This document shows positions 56,228-64,000 of a DNA stretch of 64,000 bases, in pieces (position 1 is the stretch's first letter; every line of letters begins with the position of its first letter). The translations under genes and the position numbers were made by a program. The notes beneath the pieces were generated by a model. It ran no database searches and was not told the origin of the DNA. It was given only the letters and a program-made list of their open reading frames with translations. Source of the DNA: Gammaproteobacteria bacterium (GTDB lineage: Bacteria; Pseudomonadota; Gammaproteobacteria; Enterobacterales; Alteromonadaceae); NCBI GenBank assembly GCA_018222405.1, contig JAAFAI010000002.1:248001-312000 (forward strand). Reading direction: 5' to 3'.

Positions 56228-57598
56228 ATGGCGAAACGAAAAACAGCTTTTGTATGCTCTGATTGCGGGGCGGAATTTCCGCGCTGGCAGGGGCAGTGCA
56301 GCGAGTGTAAAGCATGGAACACTATCTCCGAATTTGTCGTCAGTCCGGCGAAATCCACAGCGAAAGGAAACTTTGCCGGCTACGCGGGCCAGACTCACAG
56401 CCAAATTCAGACCCTGAACGAAATTAATGTAGAGGATTTACCTCGATTTAGCTCCGGGCTGAAAGAACTCGACCGGGTGCTGGGCGGTGGTATTGTTCCC
56501 GGCTCGGCGATCTTGATCGGTGGTTCACCGGGGGCCGGCAAAAGTACGCTGTTGCTGCAGGTTATGTGTCAGCAGGCCAGTACAAAGTCTGCGCTTTATG
56601 TAACCGGCGAAGAATCGCTGCAACAGGTAGCCATGCGCGCCAGGCGCCTCGGTCTGCCCGATGACAAGCTCATGATGCTGGCTGAAACCAATGTGGAAAC
56701 GATTTGCGATCTGGCGTTAAAGCAAAAACCGCAGATCATGGTTATCGATTCCATTCAGGTGATGCATGTCTCTGACGTTCAGTCGGCCCCGGGTAGTGTG
56801 TCGCAGGTGAGGGAAAGTGCCGCCTATCTGACCCGCTTTGCCAAGCAGCACCACATTGCCATGTTTATTGTTGGCCATGTTACCAAAGACGGCAGTCTGG
56901 CCGGGCCGAAGGTGCTTGAGCATTGTATTGACTGCTCGATGATGCTCGAAGGGGAAAGTGACGGCAGGTTCAGAACCCTGCGCAGTCATAAAAACCGCTT
57001 TGGGGCGGTCAATGAGCTGGGCGTTTTTGGCATGACAGACAAAGGGGTTAAAGAAGTCGGTAACCCCTCAGCGATTTTTCTTAGTCGTAGCGATAGTCAG
57101 GCCCCCGGCTCAGTAGTGATGGTCATCTGGGAAGGTACCCGGCCATTACTGGTTGAGATCCAGGCGTTGGTTGATTATTCGCAACTCAACAATCCGCGCC
57201 GCGTTACTGTGGGCCTTGAGCAAAACCGGTTAGCCATGTTGTTAGCGGTGATGCACCGTCATGGCAATGTGCAGATGAACGATCAGGATGTGTTTGTGAA
57301 TGTGGTAGGCGGAGTAAAGGTCAGTGAAACGGCCGCGGATCTGGCCTTATTAGTGGCCATGATATCCAGTTTCCGTAACCGCGCTTTACCCCGGGAGTTG
57401 ATAGTTTTTGGCGAAGTAGGGCTGGCTGGCGAAATTCGCCCGGTCCCCAATGGCAGTGAACGGTTGAGTGAGGCGGTTAAACACGGCTTTAAGCGGGCTA
57501 TTGTGCCAAAGGCTAACGCGCCGAAAAATAAAATCGCGGGCTTAACTGTTATCCCGGTAACCAAACTGAGTGATGCGCTGGAGGCGCTCGACACTTAG
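56228..57598 (+). CDS. radA: DNA repair protein RadA (Sms)
   Basis: A RecA-like ATPase that drives branch migration in recombination and natural transformation. The 456-residue protein has the N-terminal zinc finger CSDCGAEFPRWQGQCSEC, Walker A GGSPGAGKST at about 96-105, the RadA-specific KNRFG motif, and a C-terminal Lon-like domain. serB-radA linkage is conserved in gammaproteobacteria; here the PlzC-like gene lies between. Its stop overlaps the next leftward PilZ gene by 4 bases. Confidence 0.97.
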   Translation: MAKRKTAFVCSDCGAEFPRWQGQCSECKAWNTISEFVVSPAKSTAKGNFAGYAGQTHSQIQTLNEINVEDLPRFSSGLKELDRVLGGGIVPGSAILIGGSPGAGKSTLLLQVMCQQASTKSALYVTGEESLQQVAMRARRLGLPDDKLMMLAETNVETICDLALKQKPQIMVIDSIQVMHVSDVQSAPGSVSQVRESAAYLTRFAKQHHIAMFIVGHVTKDGSLAGPKVLEHCIDCSMMLEGESDGRFRTLRSHKNRFGAVNELGVFGMTDKGVKEVGNPSAIFLSRSDSQAPGSVVMVIWEGTRPLLVEIQALVDYSQLNNPRRVTVGLEQNRLAMLLAVMHRHGNVQMNDQDVFVNVVGGVKVSETAADLALLVAMISSFRNRALPRELIVFGEVGLAGEIRPVPNGSERLSEAVKHGFKRAIVPKANAPKNKIAGLTVIPVTKLSDALEALDT

Positions 57599-58008
57599 TC
57601 TGAAGGCAGCGACGCGGTGATCTTGTCGACCAGGGATTCAAGCTCATTGGCGTCAAGGTCGTCCTGACCGCTGTTAAGCAGCAATAAACGCCGCAGTAAG
57701 CCTAGATCGTCTACTGAAATATGAGTAATTCGGAGTCCGGCCTCGCTTGACTCGCTGTTGTTCGGCGCTTGCTCCAGGCGGATTATTTCGCCGCTAAGGG
57801 ATATCGGCGGGCTGTCTTCATTGGCTTTAAAGTTTAGCCCGACCTTGTCTGCAGCAGGCAGATTCAGCCCTGCTGGCAGACCGGCTACCCTCAGTCCCTG
57901 CAATGATACATCCACCACTTCTACCTCAATACTGACACCCTCTAAGGTAATAAGCTGCCCTGACAAATGAATGCCAACCCGTTGAAAATGGCGTTTTTCT
58001 TGTTGCAT
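57595..58008 (-). CDS. Small PilZ-domain protein
   Basis: A 137-residue single PilZ domain starting MQQEKRHFQRVG, with R6xxxR10 and D33xS35xxG38, the full c-di-GMP signature. A frame to 58047 adds 13 residues; the ATG at 58008 places the RxxxR near the start as usual. The C-terminal part has a hydrophobic helix LGLLRRLLLLNSG and an acidic tail. It is convergent with radA, overlapping by 4 bases, and is 77 bases from ettA in the same direction. It may act as a short c-di-GMP-responsive adaptor. Confidence 0.85.
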   Translation of the reverse strand: MQQEKRHFQRVGIHLSGQLITLEGVSIEVEVVDVSLQGLRVAGLPAGLNLPAADKVGLNFKANEDSPPISLSGEIIRLEQAPNNSESSEAGLRITHISVDDLGLLRRLLLLNSGQDDLDANELESLVDKITASLPSD

Positions 58009-58085
58009 GGGAGAACTGATTCCTCTACTAACAAACTGGCTATGCACCCTTTTTAGTGTAGTGCATAGCCACAGGTTTGACCGAT

Positions 58086-59753
58086 TTACTTACTGATTCG
58101 CTTGTATTTCAGTCGGTGTGGTTCAACCACATCCTGCCCAAAGTTAGCTTTGAGCCAGGTCTCATAGTCGTTGTAGTTACCTTCGTAGAAGTTAATTTTG
58201 CCTTCGTCCCGGTAATCAAGAATATGGGTGGCAACACGGTCAAGGAACCAGCGGTCGTGCGAGATAACCATAGCGCAGCCCGGGAACTCAAGCAGCGCGT
58301 TTTCCAGTGCGCGCAAAGTTTCTACGTCCAAATCGTTAGTAGGTTCATCGAGCAGCAGTACGTTGCCGCCTGCTTTTAACAGCTTAGCCAGATGCACCCG
58401 GTTGCGTTCACCGCCGGATAAATCCTTGATGAATTTTTGCTGGTCGGTGCCTTTGAAGTTAAAGCGACTGCAATAGGCCCGGCTGTTCAGTTCAAAGTTG
58501 CCAATACGCACGATGTCCTGACCGTCAGACAGTTCCTGCCACACAGTATTGTTGCCATCCATGTGGTCACGGAACTGTTCAACACTGGCGATTTTTACCG
58601 TATCACCAATAGTGATTGAGCCCGAGTCGGGTTGTTCCTTGTCGGTTAGCATTCTGAACAGCGTTGATTTACCGGCACCGTTGGGGCCGATGATGCCAAC
58701 AATAGCGCCCTTAGGTACGGTAAACGTCATGTCGTCGATAAGCACGCGATCACCGTAGGATTTTTTCAGGTGCTCAACTTCGATAACCTTATCACCTAAG
58801 CGCTCACCCGGCGGAATGAACAGCTCATTGGTTTCGTTACGTTTCTGGTAATCACCGCTTGATAGTTCTTCAAACCGTGACATCCGTGCCTTGCTTTTTG
58901 CCTGACGACCTTTGGGGTTAGTACGTACCCACTCAAGTTCCTGTTTAATAGACTTCTGACGCGCGTTTTCAGTGCGCTCTTCCTGCGCAAGGCGGGCCTC
59001 TTTTTGCTCCAGCCAGCTGGAGTAATTACCTTCCCATGGAATACCGTGACCACGGTCGAGTTCCAGGATCCAGCCCGCTACGTTGTCGAGGAAATAGCGG
59101 TCGTGGGTAATCGCCACTACGGTGCCTTCATAGTCGTGCAGGAAGCGTTCTAACCAGGCCACGGATTCGGCATCCAGGTGGTTCGTAGGTTCGTCGAGCA
59201 GCAGCATGTCGGGCTTTTCCAGCAGCAGACGACACAGTGCTACACGGCGGCGCTCACCACCAGACAGCTTGCTGACGTCGGCATCCCACGGCGGCAAACG
59301 CAGTGCATCGGCGGCGCGTTCCAGCGCGTTTTCAAGATTGTGACCGTCTTTGGTCTGAATAATGGCTTCCAGTTCGCCCTGTTCTTTAGCGAGGGCATCA
59401 AAGTCGGCATCCGGATCGGCGTAAGCGGCATACACTTCGTCGAGGCGTTTCAGTGCATGGGCAACATCTGCCACGGCTTCTTCGATATTGCCGCGCACAT
59501 CCTTGGTTTCGTCCAGTTGGGGTTCCTGGGGCAGGTAACCAATATTGATGCCGGGCTGGGCACGGGCTTCACCTTCAATCTCGGTGTCAACACCGGCCAT
59601 AATGCGCAGCAGCGTAGATTTACCGGCGCCGTTTAAGCCCAGTACGCCAATTTTTGCGCCGGGGAAAAAACTCAGTGAAATGTCTTTTAGAATCTGACGA
59701 TTGGGTGGCACAATCTTGCCCACCCGGTGCATGGTATATACGTATTGTGACAT
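58086..59753 (-). CDS. ettA: Energy-dependent translational throttle protein EttA (ABC-F)
   Basis: A 555-residue ABC-F protein with two ABC cassettes that binds the ribosomal E site and controls the first peptide bonds according to ATP/ADP. Walker A GLNGAGKST and GPNGAGKST, signature motifs LSGGERRRVALCRLLL and LSGGERNRVHLAKLLK, and the P-site tRNA-interaction linker (about residue 240-330, SIKQELEWVRTNPKGRQAKSKARM-type) are all clear. The arm motif supports EttA and not Uup. The gap to lpxD (divergent) is 231 bases with no gene. Confidence 0.96.
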   Translation of the reverse strand: MSQYVYTMHRVGKIVPPNRQILKDISLSFFPGAKIGVLGLNGAGKSTLLRIMAGVDTEIEGEARAQPGINIGYLPQEPQLDETKDVRGNIEEAVADVAHALKRLDEVYAAYADPDADFDALAKEQGELEAIIQTKDGHNLENALERAADALRLPPWDADVSKLSGGERRRVALCRLLLEKPDMLLLDEPTNHLDAESVAWLERFLHDYEGTVVAITHDRYFLDNVAGWILELDRGHGIPWEGNYSSWLEQKEARLAQEERTENARQKSIKQELEWVRTNPKGRQAKSKARMSRFEELSSGDYQKRNETNELFIPPGERLGDKVIEVEHLKKSYGDRVLIDDMTFTVPKGAIVGIIGPNGAGKSTLFRMLTDKEQPDSGSITIGDTVKIASVEQFRDHMDGNNTVWQELSDGQDIVRIGNFELNSRAYCSRFNFKGTDQQKFIKDLSGGERNRVHLAKLLKAGGNVLLLDEPTNDLDVETLRALENALLEFPGCAMVISHDRWFLDRVATHILDYRDEGKINFYEGNYNDYETWLKANFGQDVVEPHRLKYKRISK

Positions 59754-59984
59754 GCTTGGTCCTGGCTTTTTAGAAAGTCGCTATTGTAATCAAAGACGCC
59801 GCCACTTGGTAGGCGTCTGCGGCTTATAGGTTAGTACAAAGTGGTATTTTTTAAATCACGTGTGAGCCAACCGGTGTTTTTTTTTGTAAACTACCTCAAT
59901 CGGAAACAGGTTTAATGTCCGGCAGGCTTGATTGCCGCTATTCATCCGCTGTCGGGTATGCCTAGAATTAATGAAGGATTTTTC

Positions 59985-61010
59985 ATGCCAGCACAACCTC
60001 AAACGCTGTCTTTGGCTCAACTTGCTGAGCAGGTTGGTGGCGATGTCCATGGCGACGGTTCAGTTATGCTCTGTGGCGTCAGCACTCTGAGTAGTGCAAC
60101 ATCTTCCCAAATTTCATTTCTAACTAACGGTAAGTATCGTTCTCAATTACAGTCGACTGAGGCTGGTGCCGTTATTTTGCATCCCAACGAAGCGGAAAAC
60201 TGTCCGCTGCCTGGCTTATTGCATAACAATCCCCATGCCGCTTTTGCCCGTATTGCGCAAATCTTTGATACCACGCCGGGTGTGGCGGTAGGCCAGCATA
60301 AAACGGCCGTTGTGGCCGACTCGGCTAAGCTGGGCGATAACGTAGCTCTCGGCCCTTATTGCGTTATCGAAGATGACGTAGTTCTGGGCGATAATGTGGT
60401 AATTGGCGCACACACGGTGATTAGCCGTGGCTCGCACATTGGCAACGGTTCGGTCATTCATCCTAATGTTACGGTGTACCATGGTGCTCGAATCGGTCAG
60501 CGGGTACGTATTCACAGCCAGACAGTGATTGGTGCCGACGGCTTTGGCTATGCCAACGATGCCGGGACCTGGTTACCTATACCGCAAACCGGCTCGGTAG
60601 TGATTGGCGATGACAGCCAGATTGGCGCCTCAAGTACCATCGACCGGGGAGCCCTGGACGATACCATTATCGGTAAGAACGTGATTATCGATAATCAGGT
60701 ACAAATTGGCCATAACTGTATTATTGGCGATCACAGCTGTATTTGTGGGGCGACCGGCATTGCTGGCAGTGCGACTATTGGCAAATACGTTATCATTGCA
60801 GGAGGTTGCGGTATAGGCGGCCACCTGACAATTTGCGACAAGGTGCAAATCACCGGTTACACCATGGTCATCAGCGACATTAAAGAGCCTGGTGTCTATT
60901 CATCTGGTCAGCCGGCGATGACCAATCGCGAATGGCGTAAAAATGCGGTGCGTAACCGCCAGTTAGAGCAACTTTTTGACCGTGTAAAACAGCTGGAAAA
61001 GAACGGCTGA
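59985..61010 (+). CDS. lpxD: UDP-3-O-(3-hydroxyacyl)glucosamine N-acyltransferase LpxD
   Basis: LpxD adds the N-linked hydroxyacyl chain in lipid A synthesis. The 341-residue protein starts at ATG 59985 with AAGGA upstream; an in-frame start at 59928 is less likely. It has the uridine-binding N-domain, a left-handed beta-helix made of hexapeptide repeats (about 110-270), and the catalytic His H243 in QIGHNC. The gene stands alone between ettA and glyA, away from the usual bamA-skp-lpxD-fabZ-lpxA cluster. It may be an additional LpxD with another acyl length, or the only copy relocated. Confidence 0.92.
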   Translation: MPAQPQTLSLAQLAEQVGGDVHGDGSVMLCGVSTLSSATSSQISFLTNGKYRSQLQSTEAGAVILHPNEAENCPLPGLLHNNPHAAFARIAQIFDTTPGVAVGQHKTAVVADSAKLGDNVALGPYCVIEDDVVLGDNVVIGAHTVISRGSHIGNGSVIHPNVTVYHGARIGQRVRIHSQTVIGADGFGYANDAGTWLPIPQTGSVVIGDDSQIGASSTIDRGALDDTIIGKNVIIDNQVQIGHNCIIGDHSCICGATGIAGSATIGKYVIIAGGCGIGGHLTICDKVQITGYTMVISDIKEPGVYSSGQPAMTNREWRKNAVRNRQLEQLFDRVKQLEKNG

Positions 61011-61025
61011 CGTATGCTAGACAAT

Positions 61026-61056
61026 GGCCCGTCATGGTTTCTTTGCATGACAGGCC
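61026..61056 (+). other. Hairpin in the lpxD-glyA gap
   Basis: GGCC-C-GTCATG (61026-61036) pairs with CATGAC-A-GGCC (61046-61056) around a 9-base loop, with one mismatch. No T run follows. It may stabilise the lpxD mRNA end. The remaining 175 bases before glyA show no glycine or other riboswitch and no small gene. Confidence 0.4.
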
Positions 61057-61231
61057 AGCACGTTTGAGCAAGCCGCAGTCCTTTAGTGTAACTCGCCGTT
61101 GACAGCCACTTTGTGTTATTACTGTTCGGATTTGTCATAAATCAGCCACAAAGCAGTATACATAGCACGTAAAATGACTAGAATATGCCTCTCTGATTTT
61201 ACGCGACCCCAAAACGCAGTAAGGAGCCTTC

Positions 61232-62488
61232 ATGTTACCGCGCCAAATGAACATTGCCGATTTTGATCCGGAATTAGCCGCAGCGATTGATAAAGAGAAT
61301 CAACGTCAGGAACACCACATCGAGCTAATTGCCTCTGAAAACTATTGCAGCCCTCGAGTAATGGAGGCCCAGGGGTCGCAGTTAACCAATAAATACGCTG
61401 AAGGTTATCCCGGTAAGCGTTACTACGGTGGCTGTGAGCACGTAGACATCGTTGAAGATTTAGCCATTGAGCGTGCCAAGCAGCTGTTTGGTGCTGAATA
61501 CGCTAACGTTCAGCCGCACTCTGGTTCGCAGGCAAACTCCGCCGTCTTTATGGCGTTGCTTAACGCCGGTGATACCGTACTGGGTATGAGCCTGTCTGAA
61601 GGTGGTCACTTGACCCACGGCGCCAGCGTTAACTTCTCTGGTAAAACCTACAATGCAGTGCAGTACGGTTTAAACGAAGAGACCGGCGAAATTGACTACG
61701 AACAGGTTGAAGCGCTGGCTGAAGAGCACAAGCCAAAAATGATCATTGGTGGCTTTTCTGCTTACTCTGGCATTGTTGACTGGCAACGTTTCCGTGCCAT
61801 TGCCGATAAAGTAGGTGCCTTCCTGCTGGTCGACATGGCTCACGTAGCGGGTCTGGTTGCTGCCGGAGTATATCCTAACCCGCTGCCACATGCTCACGTA
61901 GTCACTACCACAACGCATAAAACCTTAGCGGGTCCGCGCGGTGGTCTGATCCTGTCTGCCTGTGGTGATGAGACTATTTATAAAAAGCTTAACAGCTCAG
62001 TATTTCCTGGTAACCAGGGCGGCCCGCTGTGTCACGTTATTGCTGCGAAAGCCGTTGCTTTCAAAGAAGCGCTGCAGCCAGACTTTAAAGCTTATCAACA
62101 GCAGGTCGTTACCAATGCTAAAGCGATGGTAAGCGTGATGCAGGAGCGCGGTTATAAAATCGTTTCTAACGGTACCGACAATCACCTGTTCCTGTTAGAC
62201 CTGATTGATAAAGATATTACCGGTAAAGATGCCGATGCAGCCCTGGGCCGTGCTAACATTACCGTTAATAAGAACTCGGTACCGAATGATCCACGTTCAC
62301 CGTTTGTGACCAGTGGTCTGCGTATCGGTACACCAGCGATTACCCGTCGTGGTTTTGGCGAAAACGAAGCCAAACAGGTAGCCAGCTGGATTTGTGACGT
62401 TCTGGATAATATGGGCGACGAGAGCGTGGTTGAACGCGTTCAGCAAGAAGTGGTTGAGCTGTGCTCACGCTTCCCGGTATACGCCTAA
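61232..62488 (+). CDS. glyA: Serine hydroxymethyltransferase
   Basis: A PLP enzyme that converts serine and THF to glycine and methylene-THF, the main one-carbon source. The 418-residue protein has the PLP lysine K230 in [14 protein letters not shown], the substrate motif [12 protein letters not shown] and [13 protein letters not shown]. The ATG at 61232 follows AAGGAGCC. glyA-nrdR-ribD is a common order in gammaproteobacteria. It complements folD at the start of the window in one-carbon metabolism. Confidence 0.98.
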   Translation: MLPRQMNIADFDPELAAAIDKENQRQEHHIELIASENYCSPRVMEAQGSQLTNKYAEGYPGKRYYGGCEHVDIVEDLAIERAKQLFGAEYANVQPHSGSQANSAVFMALLNAGDTVLGMSLSEGGHLTHGASVNFSGKTYNAVQYGLNEETGEIDYEQVEALAEEHKPKMIIGGFSAYSGIVDWQRFRAIADKVGAFLLVDMAHVAGLVAAGVYPNPLPHAHVVTTTTHKTLAGPRGGLILSACGDETIYKKLNSSVFPGNQGGPLCHVIAAKAVAFKEALQPDFKAYQQQVVTNAKAMVSVMQERGYKIVSNGTDNHLFLLDLIDKDITGKDADAALGRANITVNKNSVPNDPRSPFVTSGLRIGTPAITRRGFGENEAKQVASWICDVLDNMGDESVVERVQQEVVELCSRFPVYA

Positions 62489-62546
62489 TCCAGGGAATAA
62501 CGGCTCAGTAGTTACTGGCTGAGCCGGTTACTAAGCAGGAGCGTTT

Positions 62547-62996
62547 ATGCATTGTCCCTTTTGTTCTGCCGAAGAAACCAAGGTTATTGATTCCAGGTTA
62601 GTCGCTGAAGGACATCAGGTGCGCCGGCGCCGTGAATGCGCTGAATGTCATGAACGCTTTACTACCTTCGAAAGTGCCGAACTGGTGATGCCGCGAGTAA
62701 TAAAACGCGACGGCACCCGAGAGCCTTTCAACGAAGACAAGCTGCGCGCAGGGCTACAGCGGGCACTGGAAAAACGCCCGGTAAGCACTGAAAAAATCGA
62801 GCAGTGTGTACTGCAACTCAAATCAACATTGCGGGCAACCGGCGAGCGGGAAGTCGAAAGCGAATTGTTGGGCAATCTCATTATGGATGCCCTAAAAGAG
62901 CTGGACAAAGTGGCTTACGTTCGTTTTGCCTCGGTGTATCGTTCTTTTGAAGATATTAAAGAGTTTGGTGAAGAGATAGCCAGACTGGGGGATTAA
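62547..62996 (+). CDS. nrdR: Transcriptional repressor NrdR
   Basis: A 149-residue regulator of ribonucleotide reductase genes. The zinc ribbon uses C3, C6, C31 and C34, and an ATP-cone domain follows (about 50-138, [21 protein letters not shown]-type start). It senses ATP/dATP and binds NrdR boxes near nrd operons. It precedes ribD by 5 bases, a gene pair seen widely. Confidence 0.97.
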   Translation: MHCPFCSAEETKVIDSRLVAEGHQVRRRRECAECHERFTTFESAELVMPRVIKRDGTREPFNEDKLRAGLQRALEKRPVSTEKIEQCVLQLKSTLRATGEREVESELLGNLIMDALKELDKVAYVRFASVYRSFEDIKEFGEEIARLGD

Positions 62997-63001
62997 ATCC
63001 C

Positions 63002-64000
63002 ATGCAACGCCTCAATCCCAGCCCCGCCACCGATGAATACTGGATGGCAAAAGCCATTCAACTGGCGGCAAAAGGGCGCTACACCACCTCTCCCAATCCT
63101 CGTGTTGGTTGCGTTATCGTTAAAGATGAAATCTGTATTGGCCAGGGTTATCACATTCAGGCCGGCACGCCTCATGCCGAGGTGCATGCACTGGTTGCCG
63201 CAGGTGACAATGCCCGTGACGCTACTGCCTATGTCACCCTGGAACCCTGTAGTCATACTGGCCGTACACCGCCTTGCGCTGATGCGCTGATAAAAGCCGG
63301 GGTCGCAAGGGTGGTAGTGGGAATGACCGACCCTAACCCGCAAGTAAGCGGCAGTGGTATTGAGCGAATCCAAGCCGCCGGCATTGAAGTGACCCAGGAT
63401 GTTTGTAGCGAGCAGGCCGGGGCACTCAATCCGGGGTTTATTAAGCGGATGCAACAGGGCTTGCCCTGGGTACGAGTGAAATTAGGTGTCAGCCTGGACG
63501 GTAAAATTGCGCTGGCTAACGGCGCGAGCAAGTGGATCACCGGGCCGGCGGCGCGACGTGATGTACAGCGACTGCGGGCGCAAAGCTGCGCGATTATTAC
63601 CGGCAGTGGCACAGTGATTGCCGATAACCCGAGTATGCTGGTGCGGCCTGAGCAGGCTAAACTCGACAACTATCCGGTGTCTACGGTACGTCAACCGCTG
63701 AGGGTGGTGATTGATTCGCAGGAAAGGCTCACGCCAAACTGGCTGATGTTTAACGATGGCCATCCGGTGCTGCTGGTAAACCAGCATTTTCGGGCGGGGT
63801 TTAGTCAGGACGTTGAGCAATGTCAGTTACCGTTGTCCGCAATAGGAAAAATTGATTTACATCTACTGCTCACTGAACTGGCTGAGCGCGGCATTAATGA
63901 AGTGCTAGTGGAATCCGGTGCGGGCCTGGCCGGGGCCTTTATGGCCAACGGGCTGGTGGATGAGTTGATCGTTTATCAGGCGCCAAAGCTGCTTGGCGAC
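63002..64000 (+). CDS. ribD: Riboflavin biosynthesis deaminase/reductase RibD (3' end cut by window)
   Basis: RibD carries out the deaminase and reductase steps that follow GTP cyclohydrolase II in riboflavin synthesis. The first 333 residues are visible. The zinc deaminase domain has H58-A-E60, C83 and C92 in the pattern HAEVHAL and EPCSHTGRTPPC. The reductase domain begins around 150 (VKLGVSLDGKIALANG) and includes the VESGAGLAGAF motif. The frame continues beyond the right edge. It follows nrdR after 5 bases; no FMN riboswitch fits between them. Confidence 0.96.
   Translation, partial: MQRLNPSPATDEYWMAKAIQLAAKGRYTTSPNPRVGCVIVKDEICIGQGYHIQAGTPHAEVHALVAAGDNARDATAYVTLEPCSHTGRTPPCADALIKAGVARVVVGMTDPNPQVSGSGIERIQAAGIEVTQDVCSEQAGALNPGFIKRMQQGLPWVRVKLGVSLDGKIALANGASKWITGPAARRDVQRLRAQSCAIITGSGTVIADNPSMLVRPEQAKLDNYPVSTVRQPLRVVIDSQERLTPNWLMFNDGHPVLLVNQHFRAGFSQDVEQCQLPLSAIGKIDLHLLLTELAERGINEVLVESGAGLAGAFMANGLVDELIVYQAPKLLGD

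Noticed and set aside
61057-61231. A possible glycine riboswitch or other leader control before glyA
   Set aside because: I could not find the conserved glycine aptamer core or paired aptamers; only an ordinary hairpin near the lpxD end is visible.
62997-63001. An FMN riboswitch before ribD
   Set aside because: nrdR ends only five bases before the ribD start, so no aptamer can fit.

Overview
The window looks like a chromosomal segment of a marine gammaproteobacterium, most likely an alteromonad (Alteromonadaceae or a close relative). The reasons are strong similarity of the housekeeping proteins to E. coli/Vibrio/Shewanella versions, the gene orders tig-clpP-clpX-lon-hupB-ppiD, ribF-ileS-lspA-fkpB-ispH and rpoE-rseABC-lepA-lepB-rnc-era, a serB-linked large PilZ protein as in Vibrio (PlzC type), a nadE-glnB pair, and an ornithine-lipid synthase of the fused OlsF type. 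The genus call is inference. I saw no insertion sequence, prophage, integrase or CRISPR array.

Layout. 1-1360: the 5' part of folD (leftward), then a five-gene tRNA cluster (Pro-Arg-His-Leu-Pro) with recognisable promoters and an odd run of hairpins after the last tRNA. 1490-10320: the protein quality-control block tig, clpP, clpX, lon, hupB, ppiD, with clear terminators and a sigma32-like promoter before lon. 10340-15123: a leftward accessory block with a 56-residue two-helix membrane protein, an acyltransferase-3 membrane protein, a DUF4287/DUF5655-type protein, a bifunctional ornithine-lipid acyltransferase (OlsF type) and an LpxH-like phosphoesterase. 15246-23785: rpsT (TTG start), a CBS-pair protein, murJ, then the ribF-ileS-lspA-fkpB-ispH operon.

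23851-36621 is the most unusual part: about 13 kb of type IV pilus minor-pilin genes. It holds a canonical pilV-pilW-pilX-pilY1-pilE operon (29471-36057) and a second operon of FimT-, PilW-, PilX- and PilV-like prepilins (24386-28725) that has no PilY1 but ends in a 686-residue PilV-like protein with a Cys/His-rich centre. Single leftward prepilin genes (one PilE-like, two FimT-like) lie around and between them. PilY1 itself carries two tandem beta-sandwich-like modules that appear to split its von Willebrand A domain.

36817-46086: nadE-glnB, slyD, ygfZ opposite sdhE-ygfX, a MaoC-like hydratase, then nadB opposite the sigmaE operon rpoE-rseA-rseB-rseC with a sigmaE-type autoregulatory promoter. 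46266-53516: lepA-lepB-rnc-era packed with 1-8 bp overlaps, followed by pdxH (not recO-pdxJ), tatD, an AhpA/YtjB-like protein opposite serB. 53527-64000: two PilZ proteins on either side of radA, ettA, an lpxD outside the usual envelope cluster, glyA, nrdR and the start of ribD (cut by the window edge).

Taken together, most genes are core information-processing, proteostasis, envelope and cofactor genes. The accessory content is concentrated in the lipid-modification block and the doubled pilin locus; the two PilZ proteins could connect c-di-GMP to surface behaviour, but that link is inference.
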